Shown piece by piece: positions 1 through 8,545 of a stretch of DNA of 62,528 nucleotides. Each line of letters opens with the position of its first letter. The first letter of the stretch is position 1. The notes under the pieces were generated by a model. The model ran no database searches and had not been told where the DNA came from. It saw nothing but the letters and a program-made list of their open reading frames with translations. Origin of the DNA: Clostridia bacterium (GTDB lineage Bacteria; Bacillota; Clostridia; Christensenellales; Aristaeellaceae); assembly GCA_017532155.1 (NCBI GenBank), contig JAFXJP010000005.1, forward strand, positions 1-62,528. The letters run 5' to 3'. The position numbers were made by a program, and so were the translations under genes.

Positions 1-52
1 GCCGTGAATACGGCGACAGCCAAGGCGAGATCGGCGAAGGGAGGGAAAACAA

Positions 53-226
53 GTGTCTGAAGTACGCGTCAAGGAAAACGAGTCTCTGGAAAGCGCCCTC
101 AAGCGTTTCAAGCGTCAGTGCGCGCGCGCCGGCGTTATGGCCGAGGTTCGTAAGCGTGAGCATTATGAAAAGCCCAGCGTAAAGCGCAAGAAGAAGGCGG
201 AAGCCGCACGTAAGCGCCGCTATTAA
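53..226 (+). CDS. rpsU: 30S ribosomal protein S21
   Basis: This 57-residue basic protein starts [10 protein letters not shown] and ends in a Lys/Arg-rich tail ([14 protein letters not shown]), which is the typical sequence and length of S21, a small-subunit protein that acts during translation initiation. The start is a GTG preceded by a purine-rich GGGAGG about ten bases upstream. The 52 bases before it hold no recognisable gene: frame 1 is open from the window edge to a TGA at 58-60 and could be the tail of an upstream gene, but it resembles no family I know. An intrinsic terminator follows 10 bases after the stop, so rpsU ends its transcription unit. Confidence 0.95.
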   Translation: MSEVRVKENESLESALKRFKRQCARAGVMAEVRKREHYEKPSVKRKKKAEAARKRRY

Positions 227-236
227 GCATGGCAAG

Positions 237-269
237 AAAAAGCTCTGAGCGAAAGCTTGGAGCTTTTTT
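237..269 (+). terminator. intrinsic terminator after rpsU
   Basis: The arms AAAAAGCTC (237-245) and GAGCTTTTT (260-268) pair perfectly. An inner AGC/GCT pairing extends the stem, and the hairpin ends in a T run. Confidence 0.85.
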
Positions 270-309
270 CTGTATCGAAAAGCGAGGCATTCCATTTTGG
301 CGCATCTCA

Positions 310-318
310 TGCTATAAT
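310..318 (+). promoter_or_regulatory. extended -10 promoter for the DUF368 gene
   Basis: TGcTATAAT is an extended -10 element about 70 bases upstream of the start at 387. There is no good -35 box at the usual distance, which is common for extended -10 promoters. Confidence 0.6.
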
Positions 319-386
319 ATAATTTAGTGCGCATGCTATGGCATACACAGCCGTGAGCAGACGTAAATACAACGAGGTGATTCATC

Positions 387-1220
387 ATGAAATTAGCAAT
401 GACTCCCATGCAGTTCGTTCTCAAGCTCCTGCAGGGTGCGCTGATCGGCCTGGGTGCGGTGCTGCCCGGCATCTCCGGCGGCGTGCTGTGCGTGGTGTTT
501 GGTATTTATACCACCATCATGGAGTTCCTGGCCAATCCCTTCAAAAATTTCAAAACGCACATCGCGCGCCTGCTGCCCGTGCTGCTGGGTATTGTGATCG
601 GCTTCCTGGGTGTGGCAAACATCCTTTCCTTCTTCCTGGATCGTTTCCCCAGCCAGTCGGTGTGCCTGTTCATCGGCCTGATCGGCGGCATGCTGCCCTC
701 GCTCTTTGAGGAAGCCGGCCAGCAGGGCCGCAGCAAGGGCTCCTTCATTTCGCTGGGCGTGGCGCTGGCGCTGACCTTTGCGCTGCTTATCAGCCTGCGC
801 GTATTCTCTGTGCAGATTGCGCCCAACTTCATCTGGTATCTGTTCTGCGGCTTCTGCCTGGCGCTGAGCATCATCGCTCCCGGCATGAGCTTTTCCACGC
901 TGCTGATGCCTCTGGGCCTGTACGAGCCCTTTGTGGCGGGCATTGGCCACATGGATTTCGGTGTGCTGATTCCCGGCGGCATCGGTGCGGTTCTCACTGT
1001 TATCCTGTTTGCCAAGGCTGTGAACATGCTCTTTGACAAGCATTATTCTCTGGCCTTCCATGCGATCCTGGGCGTGGTGATTGCAGCGACGGTCATTATC
1101 ATTCCCTTCGACAGTTTCACGGGCGTGGGCATTGGCCTGATCAACATCGTGTGCATTGTGGTGGGTGTGATTGCCGCGCTGCTGCTGGACAAATTCAATA
1201 AAAAGCACGCGGTGGACTAA
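387..1220 (+). CDS. DUF368 membrane protein, PopT-like polyprenyl-phosphate translocase
   Basis: The 277-residue protein is almost entirely hydrophobic, with roughly eight to nine membrane segments. It carries the DUF368 N-terminal signature GAVLPGISGG (around residues 23-32) and a second Pro/Gly-rich motif, LSIIAPGMSFS (around 160), from the internal duplication. DUF368 members (PopT) have been shown to recycle undecaprenyl phosphate across the membrane for cell-wall synthesis; that role is inferred here from family membership. The start ATG has a GAGGTGATT ribosome site. The gene stands alone between its own promoter and a strong terminator. Confidence 0.88.
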   Translation: MKLAMTPMQFVLKLLQGALIGLGAVLPGISGGVLCVVFGIYTTIMEFLANPFKNFKTHIARLLPVLLGIVIGFLGVANILSFFLDRFPSQSVCLFIGLIGGMLPSLFEEAGQQGRSKGSFISLGVALALTFALLISLRVFSVQIAPNFIWYLFCGFCLALSIIAPGMSFSTLLMPLGLYEPFVAGIGHMDFGVLIPGGIGAVLTVILFAKAVNMLFDKHYSLAFHAILGVVIAATVIIIPFDSFTGVGIGLINIVCIVVGVIAALLLDKFNKKHAVD

Positions 1221-1231
1221 GCCGCGGCAGG

Positions 1232-1264
1232 AAAAGGGGGAACGCAAATTGCGTTCCCCCTTTT
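1232..1264 (+). terminator. intrinsic terminator after the DUF368 gene
   Basis: A 16-base perfect inverted repeat (AAAAGGGGGAACGCAA at 1232-1247 against 1249-1264) ends in TTTT. Confidence 0.9.
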
Positions 1265-1271
1265 AGCGTGT

Positions 1272-1300
1272 AAAAAAGCGCCCATCTTTCGATGGGCGCT
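1272..1300 (-). terminator. intrinsic terminator after the sugar ABC ATPase gene (minus strand)
   Basis: Read on the minus strand, AGCGCCCATC pairs with GATGGGCGCT around a four-base loop and is followed by six Ts. It lies 14 bases past the stop codon of the ATPase gene. Confidence 0.88.
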
Positions 1301-1313
1301 ATCCTTATACCAA

Positions 1314-2435
1314 TTAGCGGTTGAGGATGGTTTCTTCGGTTTCCTTATCGAAGAAGTGCAGGCGGGCGGTGTCCAGAGCGACCTTGGTATCGTCGCCAGC
1401 GCGGGTGACGGTACGAGGATCAACACGGGCGATAACGTTCTCTTCCTTGCCGGAAGTGGTGAAGTACAGATAGGTTTCGGAACCCATCAGCTCGGTAACT
1501 TCAACGTGAACGTTCATGGTGCTTTCGGGATGGGCAGCCACGTATTCGGGAGCGTCGTCCATGTTTTCGGGACGGATACCCATGATGACTTCCTTGCCGA
1601 TGTAGCTTTCATCCTTGAACTTGGCGATCTTCTCGGCGGGCACCAGGATCTTGTTGTCGCCGAAGCAGGCATAAACCTTGCCGTCAGCCTTCTCGAGCTT
1701 AACATCGAAGAAGTTCATCTGGGGAGAACCGATGAAGCCGGCAACGAACTTGTTGGTGGGATAGTCGTAGTTGTTCTGGGGAGTATCGACCTGCTGGATG
1801 AAGCCATCCTTCATGATAACGATACGGGAACCCATGGTCATGGCCTCGGTCTGGTCATGGGTAACGTAGATGAAGGTGGTCTGCAGCTTCTGATGCAGCT
1901 TGGTGATTTCGGTACGCATCTGCACGCGCAGCTTGGCGTCCAGGTTGGACAGAGGTTCGTCCATCAGGAAGACCTTGGGCTCACGAACGATAGCACGGCC
2001 CAGGGCAACGCGCTGACGCTGACCACCGGACAGAGCCTTGGGCTTACGGTTGAGCAGGAACTCGATGCCCAGGATGCGGGCAGCTTCTTCCACGCGGCGC
2101 TTGATCTCATCCTTGGGGGTCTTGCGCAGCTTCAGACCGAAGGCCATGTTGTCATAAACGGTCATATGGGGATACAGAGCGTAGTTCTGGAATACCATGG
2201 CGATGTCGCGATCCTTGGGAGCGACGTCGTTGACCAGCTTGTCGCCGATGAACAGTTCGCCGTCGGAGATTTCTTCCAGACCGGCGACCATGCGCAGGGT
2301 GGTGGACTTACCGCAGCCGGAAGGACCGACCAGAACGATAAATTCCTTGTCTTCGATATCCAGGCAGAAATCGCTTACCGCGGTAACGCCGCCCTGATAG
2401 ATCTTGTAAATGTGCTTGAGGGTTACACTTGCCAT
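1314..2435 (-). CDS. ugpC: Sugar ABC transporter ATP-binding protein, UgpC/MsmX type
   Basis: The 373-residue ATPase has Walker [10 protein letters not shown] (around 37), the Q-loop, the ABC signature LSGGQRQR, Walker [13 protein letters not shown] and a C-terminal OB-fold (TOBE) regulatory domain typical of CUT1 sugar importers. In Gram-positives such ATPases energise several sugar importers encoded elsewhere; no permease or binding protein adjoins it, so it is probably a shared orphan ATPase. I chose the ATG at 2435 over one at 2444 because AGGAGG sits nine bases before the former and abuts the latter. A symbol of msmX or msmK would be equally defensible. Confidence 0.92.
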   Translation of the reverse strand: MASVTLKHIYKIYQGGVTAVSDFCLDIEDKEFIVLVGPSGCGKSTTLRMVAGLEEISDGELFIGDKLVNDVAPKDRDIAMVFQNYALYPHMTVYDNMAFGLKLRKTPKDEIKRRVEEAARILGIEFLLNRKPKALSGGQRQRVALGRAIVREPKVFLMDEPLSNLDAKLRVQMRTEITKLHQKLQTTFIYVTHDQTEAMTMGSRIVIMKDGFIQQVDTPQNNYDYPTNKFVAGFIGSPQMNFFDVKLEKADGKVYACFGDNKILVPAEKIAKFKDESYIGKEVIMGIRPENMDDAPEYVAAHPESTMNVHVEVTELMGSETYLYFTTSGKEENVIARVDPRTVTRAGDDTKVALDTARLHFFDKETEETILNR

Positions 2436-2527
2436 TGGAAACATCCTCCTTCAAATTATGGGAACAATGTCAGAAAAATGCGGCCCTCGTTGGATGCACA
2501 GACAGACCGCTCCTTTTCAGTGCCTCT

Positions 2528-2557
2528 ATTATATAGAAAAAATGGTAAAAAAACCAT
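2528..2557 (-). promoter_or_regulatory. promoter region of the sugar ABC ATPase with a small inverted repeat
   Basis: On the minus strand a TATAAT (2528-2533) lies about 95 bases before the ATPase start. The -35 region (TGGTTT, 2551-2556) is poor. ATGGT (2542-2546) and ACCAT (2553-2557) form an inverted repeat across an A run that overlaps the -35 position and could be an operator. The rest of 2436-2773 holds no gene I can support. Confidence 0.45.
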
Positions 2558-2773
2558 CCTCAAAACTCCACAAATATTTGCATAAAACAAGCGCTGTTTC
2601 TTGTGTTGTTTGGATAAAAATGTACCAAATGCGGCACAAATGACGGAAAAATGCAGGATGAGTGGGCAAGGCCGCAGTATTTGATGCAAAAAATGACGGT
2701 TTTCCCTGCAAAAATACAGTGTAATCTGCGTTACGGGCCTTTTGAGAGCGGGGCGGTTTTTGTGCATGCTGTG

Positions 2774-2807
2774 CAAAGAAAACAGGAAGCTGATAGGAGC
2801 TTCCTGT
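2774..2807 (-). terminator. intrinsic terminator after the LtaS-like gene (minus strand)
   Basis: ACAGGAAGCT (2782-2791) pairs with AGCTTCCTGT (2798-2807). On the minus strand the stem is followed by TTTTCTTT. Confidence 0.8.
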
Positions 2808-2819
2808 CTGTTTTGATGA

Positions 2820-4472
2820 TTATTTCAGCGCATCCGCGCCGCCGGGCAGGGTAACGCCCGTTTCGGCGAAGGTTTGCCCGCGGCCGACATTGTATTCCGT
2901 CAAAAGCGGCAGCGTGCCGCCGTTTTCCCTGGTGGTGGGGTAATAGAGATAGCGGCGGGTGCGCTCTTCGCTTTCGTCCAGATCAAACACGCTTGTACCT
3001 TCATAGGGCAGATTGCACAGTTTGAGGATCGCCGCGTGCATATCGCTTACATGCGCCATGGCGTGGTTATCAATGATATCGCCTGTGCTGCCGGCCGGCT
3101 TGATCAGCAGAATCGGCGAGGACGGGCCTTCGTCAAAGCGGCCGTGGTCGGCGGTGATGATGATGTTGGCGCTATCATACAGGCCGGCTTTTTTCATATC
3201 ATCTAAAATGCGGCCCAGGAAGCGGAACACGCCGCGCGTCTGCTCAACAGCCGTGGCGTTCCAGCTGCCTACATAATTTCCGTAGGCGTCCATATCGCAG
3301 GGCAGATGCGAGCCGTTGATATGGTACACCGAGAAGGACTTGTCATATTCGTCGCTGACGGTCAGGCCCTTTTCGTCATAGCTGCGGATGACGGCGAAAT
3401 TGTCCTTGAGGAAGGGGATGGCCTCGCCGTCGGAGGACTTGTAATCACCAAATTCACCCGAATAGAAGGTGAAGGCGGGCTTGAGAAGATGCGGCATATA
3501 GCGGAAGGAAACGAACTCCAGCATCTTGCTCCACACGCCCATATGGGAGCCGATGGTCAGGTTTGCTTCTATTATATTGCTGGCACGGCCGACCAGGCTG
3601 CGGGAGACGTAGGTTTCCGAGGTATAGATGCGCGTGTTCCAGCCGTTCTCAATCAGCGTATCATACAGCGCTACGTTGTCGTAGGCGCGGTCGATATAGC
3701 CCTCTATGGTTTCATCATTATTATACCATTCGCCGGTGAGCAGATACACCAGGCCCATTTTGGTCTTGGAGTAGGAGCCGGCGTAATCGGCAAAATAGGT
3801 GAAGCCGTCAAAGGCTTTGAGTGCTTCAGGGTCGGTATCGCGGATCTGGGGCAGATACGTCAGATCGCAGGCGTCCACCACAAACATGACGGTGTTTTCC
3901 TGCGGGGCCATTTTGAAGGCGTCTTTTTCGGATACAATCCAGTCCAGCGATTTGTCCTCCACCGGGCGGGTGAGGAAAACCGTCGAGAGCGTGATGACCT
4001 GGATGAGCACCATCACCAGCGCGATAAAACGCGTGCACTTGTGGAAGAGCTTGCGCTTTTTGAAAGCAAAGATCAGCAGGCCAATGGGCACGAGCAGCCA
4101 AAAGAGCGTGTCGAGCGCGGCGTAGAGCTTGTAATTCTGCCAGAGGATGGCGCGGCCGTCCAATTCGCCGTAGTCGGCATTGAGGAAATTGCCCTGCAGG
4201 TAAAAGCACAGCGCCAGGGAAATGAGCACAGCGCTCATGGCGCGGCGCATTTTGACGGGCAGCAGATAGCCGATCAGACACAGCACGACCATCGCTACGG
4301 CGAAGGTCAATAGCGCCTGGGGCACAATGCCCCACAGCGAAAACCACATCTCGCTCTGATTGAGCATGTACTGCTCGGCGGGCGCGAAGATGAAATAGGT
4401 AAAGCACAGGGCCAGGGCGGCGGGGACGAGCGTTTTCATGCCGCCGCGCTTTTTCTTCTTGGTTGCAGTCAT
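2820..4472 (-). CDS. Membrane-anchored sulfatase-fold protein, LtaS-like
   Basis: The 550-residue protein has five predicted membrane helices in its first 170 residues, then an extracellular alkaline-phosphatase/sulfatase fold. Metal-site motifs are visible: VVDA near 195, a candidate nucleophile Thr in SKTKMG near 240, and ITADHG near 465. This topology (five helices plus a sulfatase domain) matches lipoteichoic acid synthases and phosphoglycerol transferases, so it may modify a wall or membrane glycopolymer, but it lacks the canonical GQGKT context of LtaS and its substrate is unknown. GGAGG precedes the ATG by about ten bases. It is monocistronic, divergent from the GlpA-like gene. Confidence 0.75.
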   Translation of the reverse strand: MTATKKKKRGGMKTLVPAALALCFTYFIFAPAEQYMLNQSEMWFSLWGIVPQALLTFAVAMVVLCLIGYLLPVKMRRAMSAVLISLALCFYLQGNFLNADYGELDGRAILWQNYKLYAALDTLFWLLVPIGLLIFAFKKRKLFHKCTRFIALVMVLIQVITLSTVFLTRPVEDKSLDWIVSEKDAFKMAPQENTVMFVVDACDLTYLPQIRDTDPEALKAFDGFTYFADYAGSYSKTKMGLVYLLTGEWYNNDETIEGYIDRAYDNVALYDTLIENGWNTRIYTSETYVSRSLVGRASNIIEANLTIGSHMGVWSKMLEFVSFRYMPHLLKPAFTFYSGEFGDYKSSDGEAIPFLKDNFAVIRSYDEKGLTVSDEYDKSFSVYHINGSHLPCDMDAYGNYVGSWNATAVEQTRGVFRFLGRILDDMKKAGLYDSANIIITADHGRFDEGPSSPILLIKPAGSTGDIIDNHAMAHVSDMHAAILKLCNLPYEGTSVFDLDESEERTRRYLYYPTTRENGGTLPLLTEYNVGRGQTFAETGVTLPGGADALK

Positions 4473-4509
4473 AGATCAAAGACCTCCGGTCGCAGGCACA
4501 GTTTTTTCT

Positions 4510-4518
4510 ATTATAACA
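4510..4518 (-). promoter_or_regulatory. extended -10 promoter for the LtaS-like gene
   Basis: Read on the minus strand, TGtTATAAT lies about 38 bases before the start codon. No convincing -35 box is seen. Confidence 0.5.
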
Positions 4519-4665
4519 TGCGTTGCGCCATAGCGCCAGCAAAAGTGTATGGAAGGGAATGGAAGAGTTTGCAAGAACTTCCGCAAAAAGAAGAAAGAAT
4601 GTGCACGTTGCCGAAAAATATAGATAATGAAGGTGAAAATTTGTTGCAGATGGCAAGTGTTTGGC

Positions 4666-4695
4666 TTGAAATGCACAGAGAGGGTGTGCTATAAT
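4666..4695 (+). promoter_or_regulatory. SigA-type promoter for the GlpA/GlpB-like operon
   Basis: TTGAAA (4666-4671), an 18-base spacer and TATAAT (4690-4695) with an upstream TGc extension form a good housekeeping promoter. The transcript would have a leader of about 60 bases. Confidence 0.65.
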
Positions 4696-4721
4696 AAATT
4701 CGTCTGTAAAAATACCCGCTT

Positions 4722-4737
4722 CGTCCGCTTGCGGACG
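4722..4737 (+). other. leader hairpin upstream of the GlpA-like gene
   Basis: CGTCCGC and GCGGACG are perfect seven-base arms around TT in the 5' leader. It is not followed by a T run, so it may stabilise the mRNA or be a protein-binding site rather than a terminator. Confidence 0.35.
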
Positions 4738-4764
4738 GCGGCAGTACTTGAAAGGGATGAAATC

Positions 4765-6231
4765 ATGTACGACGCAATTATCATCGGCGCGGGCGTGATC
4801 GGCTGTGCTGTGGCGCAGCAGCTGGCCAAGTACAGCGGCAAAATCGCTGTGATCGACCGCATGGAAGACGTGGCTGACGGCGCCAGCAAGGCCAACAGCG
4901 GCATCGTGCACGCCGGCTTCGACGCGCATCCTGGCACTGAAAAGGCTCGCCTGAACGTAAAGGGCAGCAAGATGTACGGCAAGCTCGCGAAGGAGCTGGG
5001 CGTTCCTTATGGCCAGCCCGGCGCTCTGGTTCTGGGCTTCTCCGAAGAAGACCGTCCCACCATCGAAAAGCTGCTGGCTCAGGCCGTGGCCAACGATGTG
5101 GAAGGCTGCCGCATCATCGAGCGTGAAGAAATTCTGAAGATGGAACCCAACACCAACCCCGAGGTTGTGTGCGCGCTGTATGCGCCCACCAGCGGTCTGG
5201 TGTCTCCCTACGAAATGACCTGTGCTCTGGCTGACAGCGCTGCCGAAAACGGCGCCGAGTTCATTCTGGACAACCCCGTTCTCGAGGTTAAGCCCACCAT
5301 GGACGGCAACTGGCTGGTCATCACCGAACGCGATGAGTACAAGACCCGCGCGGTTGTCAACTGCGCCGGCATGGGCTCTGGCGTGATCCACAACATGATC
5401 TCCACCCGCAAGGTGAAGATGATCGCCCGCCGCGGCGAATACTATCTGCTGGACCACATGGCCGAGATCCCCTTCACCATGACCATGTTCCAGTGCCCCA
5501 CCAAGATGGGTAAGGGCGTTCTGGTTTCTCCCACCACCCACGGCAATACCCTCCTGGGCCCCACCGCGGATGATATCGACAACGGCTATGACGTTGCCAC
5601 CACCCGCAAAGCGCTGGACACCGTGCTTGAAAAGGTGAAGCTCACCTGGAAGAACGTCAACCTCCGCCCCGTTATCACCACCTTCTCCGGCATCCGTGCC
5701 CATGAAGAAAACGGCGACTTCATCATCGGTGAAGTTGAAGGCGCGCCCGCCGGTGCGTTCGAGGCCGTTGGCGTGGAAAGCCCCGGTCTGTCCGCCGCTC
5801 CTGCCATTGGTCAGGAACTGGGCGATCAGGTTGCCGCCTTCCTGAAGGCCGAACTGAAGACCGATTGGGTGAAGCCCACTCCCGTTCCCAAGTCCTTCCG
5901 CAACATGACCGATGAAGAGCGCCAGGCTGCTTACGAAAAGGATCCTGAATACGGCGTGCTGGTTTGCCGCTGCGAGCAGGTAACCGAAGCCGAAATCCGC
6001 GCTGCCATCCGTCGTCCCGTTGGCGCCCGCTCCATCGACGCTGTTAAGCGCCGCACCCGCGCCGGCATGGGTCGTTGCCAGGGTGGCTTCTGCAGCCCCC
6101 GCGTGCTGGAGATCCTGTGCGAAGAACTGGGCGTAAGCCCCCTGGAAATCACCAAGTGCGGCGGCGCCAGCAAGCTGCTGGTTGGTACCCTTACGCAGAT
6201 CGCAAAGGAGGCGCGCCCCGATGAAAACTGA
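4765..6231 (+). CDS. FAD-dependent oxidoreductase with BFD-type [2Fe-2S] domain, GlpA-like
   Basis: The 488-residue protein opens with a DAO-type FAD-binding fold (dinucleotide motif GAGVIGCAVA near residue 8). It ends in a BFD-like domain whose cysteines CRC (near 405) and GRCQGGFC (near 444) would bind an iron-sulfur cluster. This is the architecture of anaerobic glycerol-3-phosphate dehydrogenase subunit A and related Firmicutes dehydrogenases that oxidise a 2-hydroxy substrate. The start ATG is preceded by AAAGGG. It overlaps the next gene by 11 bases, so the two are translationally coupled. Codon use is strongly C-ending, suggesting high expression. The substrate is inferred, not proven. 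Confidence 0.82.
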   Translation: MYDAIIIGAGVIGCAVAQQLAKYSGKIAVIDRMEDVADGASKANSGIVHAGFDAHPGTEKARLNVKGSKMYGKLAKELGVPYGQPGALVLGFSEEDRPTIEKLLAQAVANDVEGCRIIEREEILKMEPNTNPEVVCALYAPTSGLVSPYEMTCALADSAAENGAEFILDNPVLEVKPTMDGNWLVITERDEYKTRAVVNCAGMGSGVIHNMISTRKVKMIARRGEYYLLDHMAEIPFTMTMFQCPTKMGKGVLVSPTTHGNTLLGPTADDIDNGYDVATTRKALDTVLEKVKLTWKNVNLRPVITTFSGIRAHEENGDFIIGEVEGAPAGAFEAVGVESPGLSAAPAIGQELGDQVAAFLKAELKTDWVKPTPVPKSFRNMTDEERQAAYEKDPEYGVLVCRCEQVTEAEIRAAIRRPVGARSIDAVKRRTRAGMGRCQGGFCSPRVLEILCEELGVSPLEITKCGGASKLLVGTLTQIAKEARPDEN

Positions 6232-7513
6232 AAACATGATCAATGTTGATATTCTGATTGTTGGCGCCGGCCCTGCGGGCCTGGCTGCCGCTATCTCCGC
6301 CAAGGAGAATGGCATCGATAACATGATCGTCCTCGAGCGTGAGGACAACGCCGGCGGCATCCTGCGCCAGTGCATCCACAACGGTTTCGGCCTGCATCGC
6401 TTCAAGGAAGAGCTGACCGGCCCCGAATACGCCCAGCGCGACATCGACAAGGCCAAGGAAATGGGCATTGACGTGCGCACCGGCGTGACCGTTCTGAACG
6501 TGACCGAAGACAAGGTTGTCACCGCCATCTCCCGCGAGTGGGGCCTGCAGGTCTTCAAGGCCAAGGCTGTCGTGCTCGCCATGGGCTGCCGTGAGCGTCC
6601 CCGCGGCGCGCTGGCCATCCCCGGCACCCGCTGCGCCGGCATCTACAGCGCCGGTACCGCGCAGAAGTTCGTTAACCTGGAAGGCTTCATGCCCGGCCGC
6701 AAGTGCGTCATCCTGGGCTCCGGCGATATCGGCCTGATCATGGCCCGCCGCATGACCCTGCAGGGCGCCAAGGTTCTGGCCTGCGTTGAGCTGATGCCCT
6801 ACTCCTCCGGCCAGAATCGTAACATCGTTCAGTGCCTGCAGGACTACAACATCCCCCTGTACCTCAGCCACACCGTGGTTGACATCCAGGGTAAGGAACG
6901 CGTCACCGGCGTGACCGTTGCCAAGGTTGACGAAAACCGCAAGCCCATCCCCGGCAGCGAAATCCAGTTCGACTGCGATACCCTGCTGCTGTCTGTCGGT
7001 CTGCTGCCCGAAAACGAGCTGACCATCGGCGCTGGCGTTGAAATGAGCAACGTCACCTCTGGTGCCATCGTTGACGACTGCCTGCAGACCTCCATCCCCG
7101 GCATCTTCGCCTGCGGCAACGTGCTGCACGTGCATGACCTGGTTGACCACGTGTCCAACGAGTCCTTCAAGGCCGGTAAGGCTGCGGCGGACTTCGTCAA
7201 GGGCATCGTGCATACCGGCCGCGAAGTGCCCGTCAAGGACGGCGCTGGCGTGCGCGGCTGCGTGCCCCAGACCATCAAGCTGGAAAAGGGCGCTGAGCAT
7301 GCTCCCGTTTCCGTGATGTTCCGTTCCGATCGCGTGTACCAGAACCACTTCATCGTGGTGAAGGCTGACGGCAAGGCCATCTTCGCTCAGAAGAAGATGA
7401 TCTGCACTCCCGGTGAAATGGCTGACATTTCCCTGAAGGCCGAAGCCCTGGCTGCCTGCGAAGACGCGGCGGAAATCGTCGTTTCCATCGAGGCCGAAAA
7501 GCCCGCGATGTAA
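6221..7513 (+). CDS. FAD/NAD-dependent oxidoreductase partner, GlpB-like
   Basis: The 430-residue flavoprotein has two dinucleotide-binding motifs, GAGPAGLAAA (near 12) and GSGDIGLIMA (near 165). It also has a C-terminal region with ACGNVLHVHDLVDHV typical of the FAD/NAD(P)-binding partner encoded after GlpA-like genes in Firmicutes. It probably passes electrons between the upstream subunit and NAD or another carrier. AAAGGAGG sits nine bases before the chosen ATG, whereas an upstream in-frame ATG lacks a ribosome site. The usual third gene, a DUF1667 iron-sulfur protein, is missing: a terminator follows at once. Confidence 0.82.
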   Translation: MKTENMINVDILIVGAGPAGLAAAISAKENGIDNMIVLEREDNAGGILRQCIHNGFGLHRFKEELTGPEYAQRDIDKAKEMGIDVRTGVTVLNVTEDKVVTAISREWGLQVFKAKAVVLAMGCRERPRGALAIPGTRCAGIYSAGTAQKFVNLEGFMPGRKCVILGSGDIGLIMARRMTLQGAKVLACVELMPYSSGQNRNIVQCLQDYNIPLYLSHTVVDIQGKERVTGVTVAKVDENRKPIPGSEIQFDCDTLLLSVGLLPENELTIGAGVEMSNVTSGAIVDDCLQTSIPGIFACGNVLHVHDLVDHVSNESFKAGKAAADFVKGIVHTGREVPVKDGAGVRGCVPQTIKLEKGAEHAPVSVMFRSDRVYQNHFIVVKADGKAIFAQKKMICTPGEMADISLKAEALAACEDAAEIVVSIEAEKPAM

Positions 7514-7522
7514 TCGCTTAGC

Positions 7523-7561
7523 AAAAAAGCGGACGCTCTGAAAAGAGCGTCCGCTTTTTTT
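7523..7561 (+). terminator. intrinsic terminator after the GlpA/GlpB-like operon
   Basis: AAAAAAGCGGACGCTCT pairs with AGAGCGTCCGCTTTTTT, a 17-base stem ending in a T run. Confidence 0.93.
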
Positions 7562-7648
7562 GCGTGAAATTCGCCTGCAGGCGGATGAAGTTCCAATGAG
7601 GCGCAGAGTGCAGCAAGTATTAGCGCAGCTGCACGACAATGTCGAATT

Positions 7649-7690
7649 GAGGGTAGGATTTGAGCTCCAAAGCCGCCCTCTCGAATGTCC
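7649..7690. repeat. solo terminal hairpin of the large structured repeat family
   Basis: GAGGGTAGGATTT, then GAGCTCC, then AAAGCCGCCCTC, followed by CGAATGTCCTCC, matches the last hairpin of the structured repeats at 17116-17155, 48733-48772 and 53036-53080, including the AACGT-like tail and the position just before the stop codon of a gene. The rest of 7562-7648 has degenerate inverted repeats and no gene. Confidence 0.5.
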
Positions 7691-7696
7691 TCCCCG

Positions 7697-8482
7697 TTAC
7701 TTTCCCAGTTCTTTATTCCGCGCATCTGCCGCGCAAACCGCCTGCATTACCGCGCCGCGGAAGCCCTTTTCTTCCAGCTTCGCTACGCCCGCAATGGTGC
7801 TGCCGCCGGGAGAGCAAACATTGTCCTTCATCTGGCCGGGATGCTCGCCACCCTCGATGGCCAGCTTGGCTGTGCCCAGCAGCATCTGCTGCGCGTATTG
7901 AAGCGCCTTTTTGCGCGGCAGGCCGCACTGCACACCGCCGTCCGCCAGCGCCTCCATAAACATGGCTGCAAAGGCCGGACCGCAGCCTGCCACAGCGCTG
8001 GCCGCATCGATGAGATGCTCGGCAATCTCGTCAAACGCGCCGGCAGCCGCCATCAGGCGCAGAAACTCCTCTGCCGCCACGCGCGGGCAATGCGCGCCAA
8101 GACAATAGGTAATCATGCCAGCGCCCACCGCGCAGGGGGTGTTGGGCATGATGCGGATCACCGCCGCTTCCTTCAGCGCCGTTTCAATGCGGCCGACGTC
8201 CACGCCCGCCGCCATGGATACAAACACCTGGCCCGGTCGCACCATGGGCTGCAGCTGCGCGCACATATCCATCACCTGATGCGGCTTCACACCCAGCACC
8301 ACATAGCGGCTTTCCTGCATCAAAAACTCCAGCGACACCGCCATCGCGCCGGTTTGTGCGCACAGGGCGTTCACTTTTTCTTCATCGATATCATGCAGCG
8401 CAATGCGCGCGCCGCCGCGAGCCGCGGCCCGGACCAGCGCACCGCCCATATTTCCGCAGCCGATAAACCCCAGATCGAACAT
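7697..8482 (-). CDS. proC: Pyrroline-5-carboxylate reductase
   Basis: The 261-residue protein starts MFDLGFIGCGNMGGAL, the NADPH-binding motif of ProC. It retains the C-terminal dimerisation region with the conserved PGGSTIAG (near residue 225). It reduces pyrroline-5-carboxylate to proline, the last step of proline synthesis. The start at 8482 has GGAGGG five bases upstream; a longer frame to 8503 has no such site. It lies downstream of degV on the same strand, but a terminator separates them. Confidence 0.93.
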   Translation of the reverse strand: MFDLGFIGCGNMGGALVRAAARGGARIALHDIDEEKVNALCAQTGAMAVSLEFLMQESRYVVLGVKPHQVMDMCAQLQPMVRPGQVFVSMAAGVDVGRIETALKEAAVIRIMPNTPCAVGAGMITYCLGAHCPRVAAEEFLRLMAAAGAFDEIAEHLIDAASAVAGCGPAFAAMFMEALADGGVQCGLPRKKALQYAQQMLLGTAKLAIEGGEHPGQMKDNVCSPGGSTIAGVAKLEEKGFRGAVMQAVCAADARNKELGK

Positions 8483-8501
8483 GCAATCCCTCCGTTTTTT
8501 C

Positions 8502-8529
8502 AAAAATAGCCCCGGGAAACCCGAGGCTA
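8502..8529 (-). terminator. intrinsic terminator between degV and proC (minus strand)
   Basis: On the minus strand TAGCCTCGGG pairs with CCCGGGGCTA around a three-base loop and is followed by TTTTT. It lies only about 20 bases before the proC start, so proC needs read-through or an undetected promoter. Confidence 0.85.
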
Positions 8530-8545
8530 TGCACGTTATGATATA

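Noticed and set aside
2456-2776. 106-codon open frame upstream of the sugar ABC ATPase
   Set aside because: It covers the likely promoter of the ATPase gene, has no ribosome site and shows no recognisable protein pattern.
3826-6642. Long minus-strand open frame across the LtaS-like and GlpA/GlpB-like genes
   Set aside because: It runs antisense to the oxidoreductase genes and out of frame with the LtaS-like gene, crossing a divergent promoter region. Its translation is low-complexity and matches no family.
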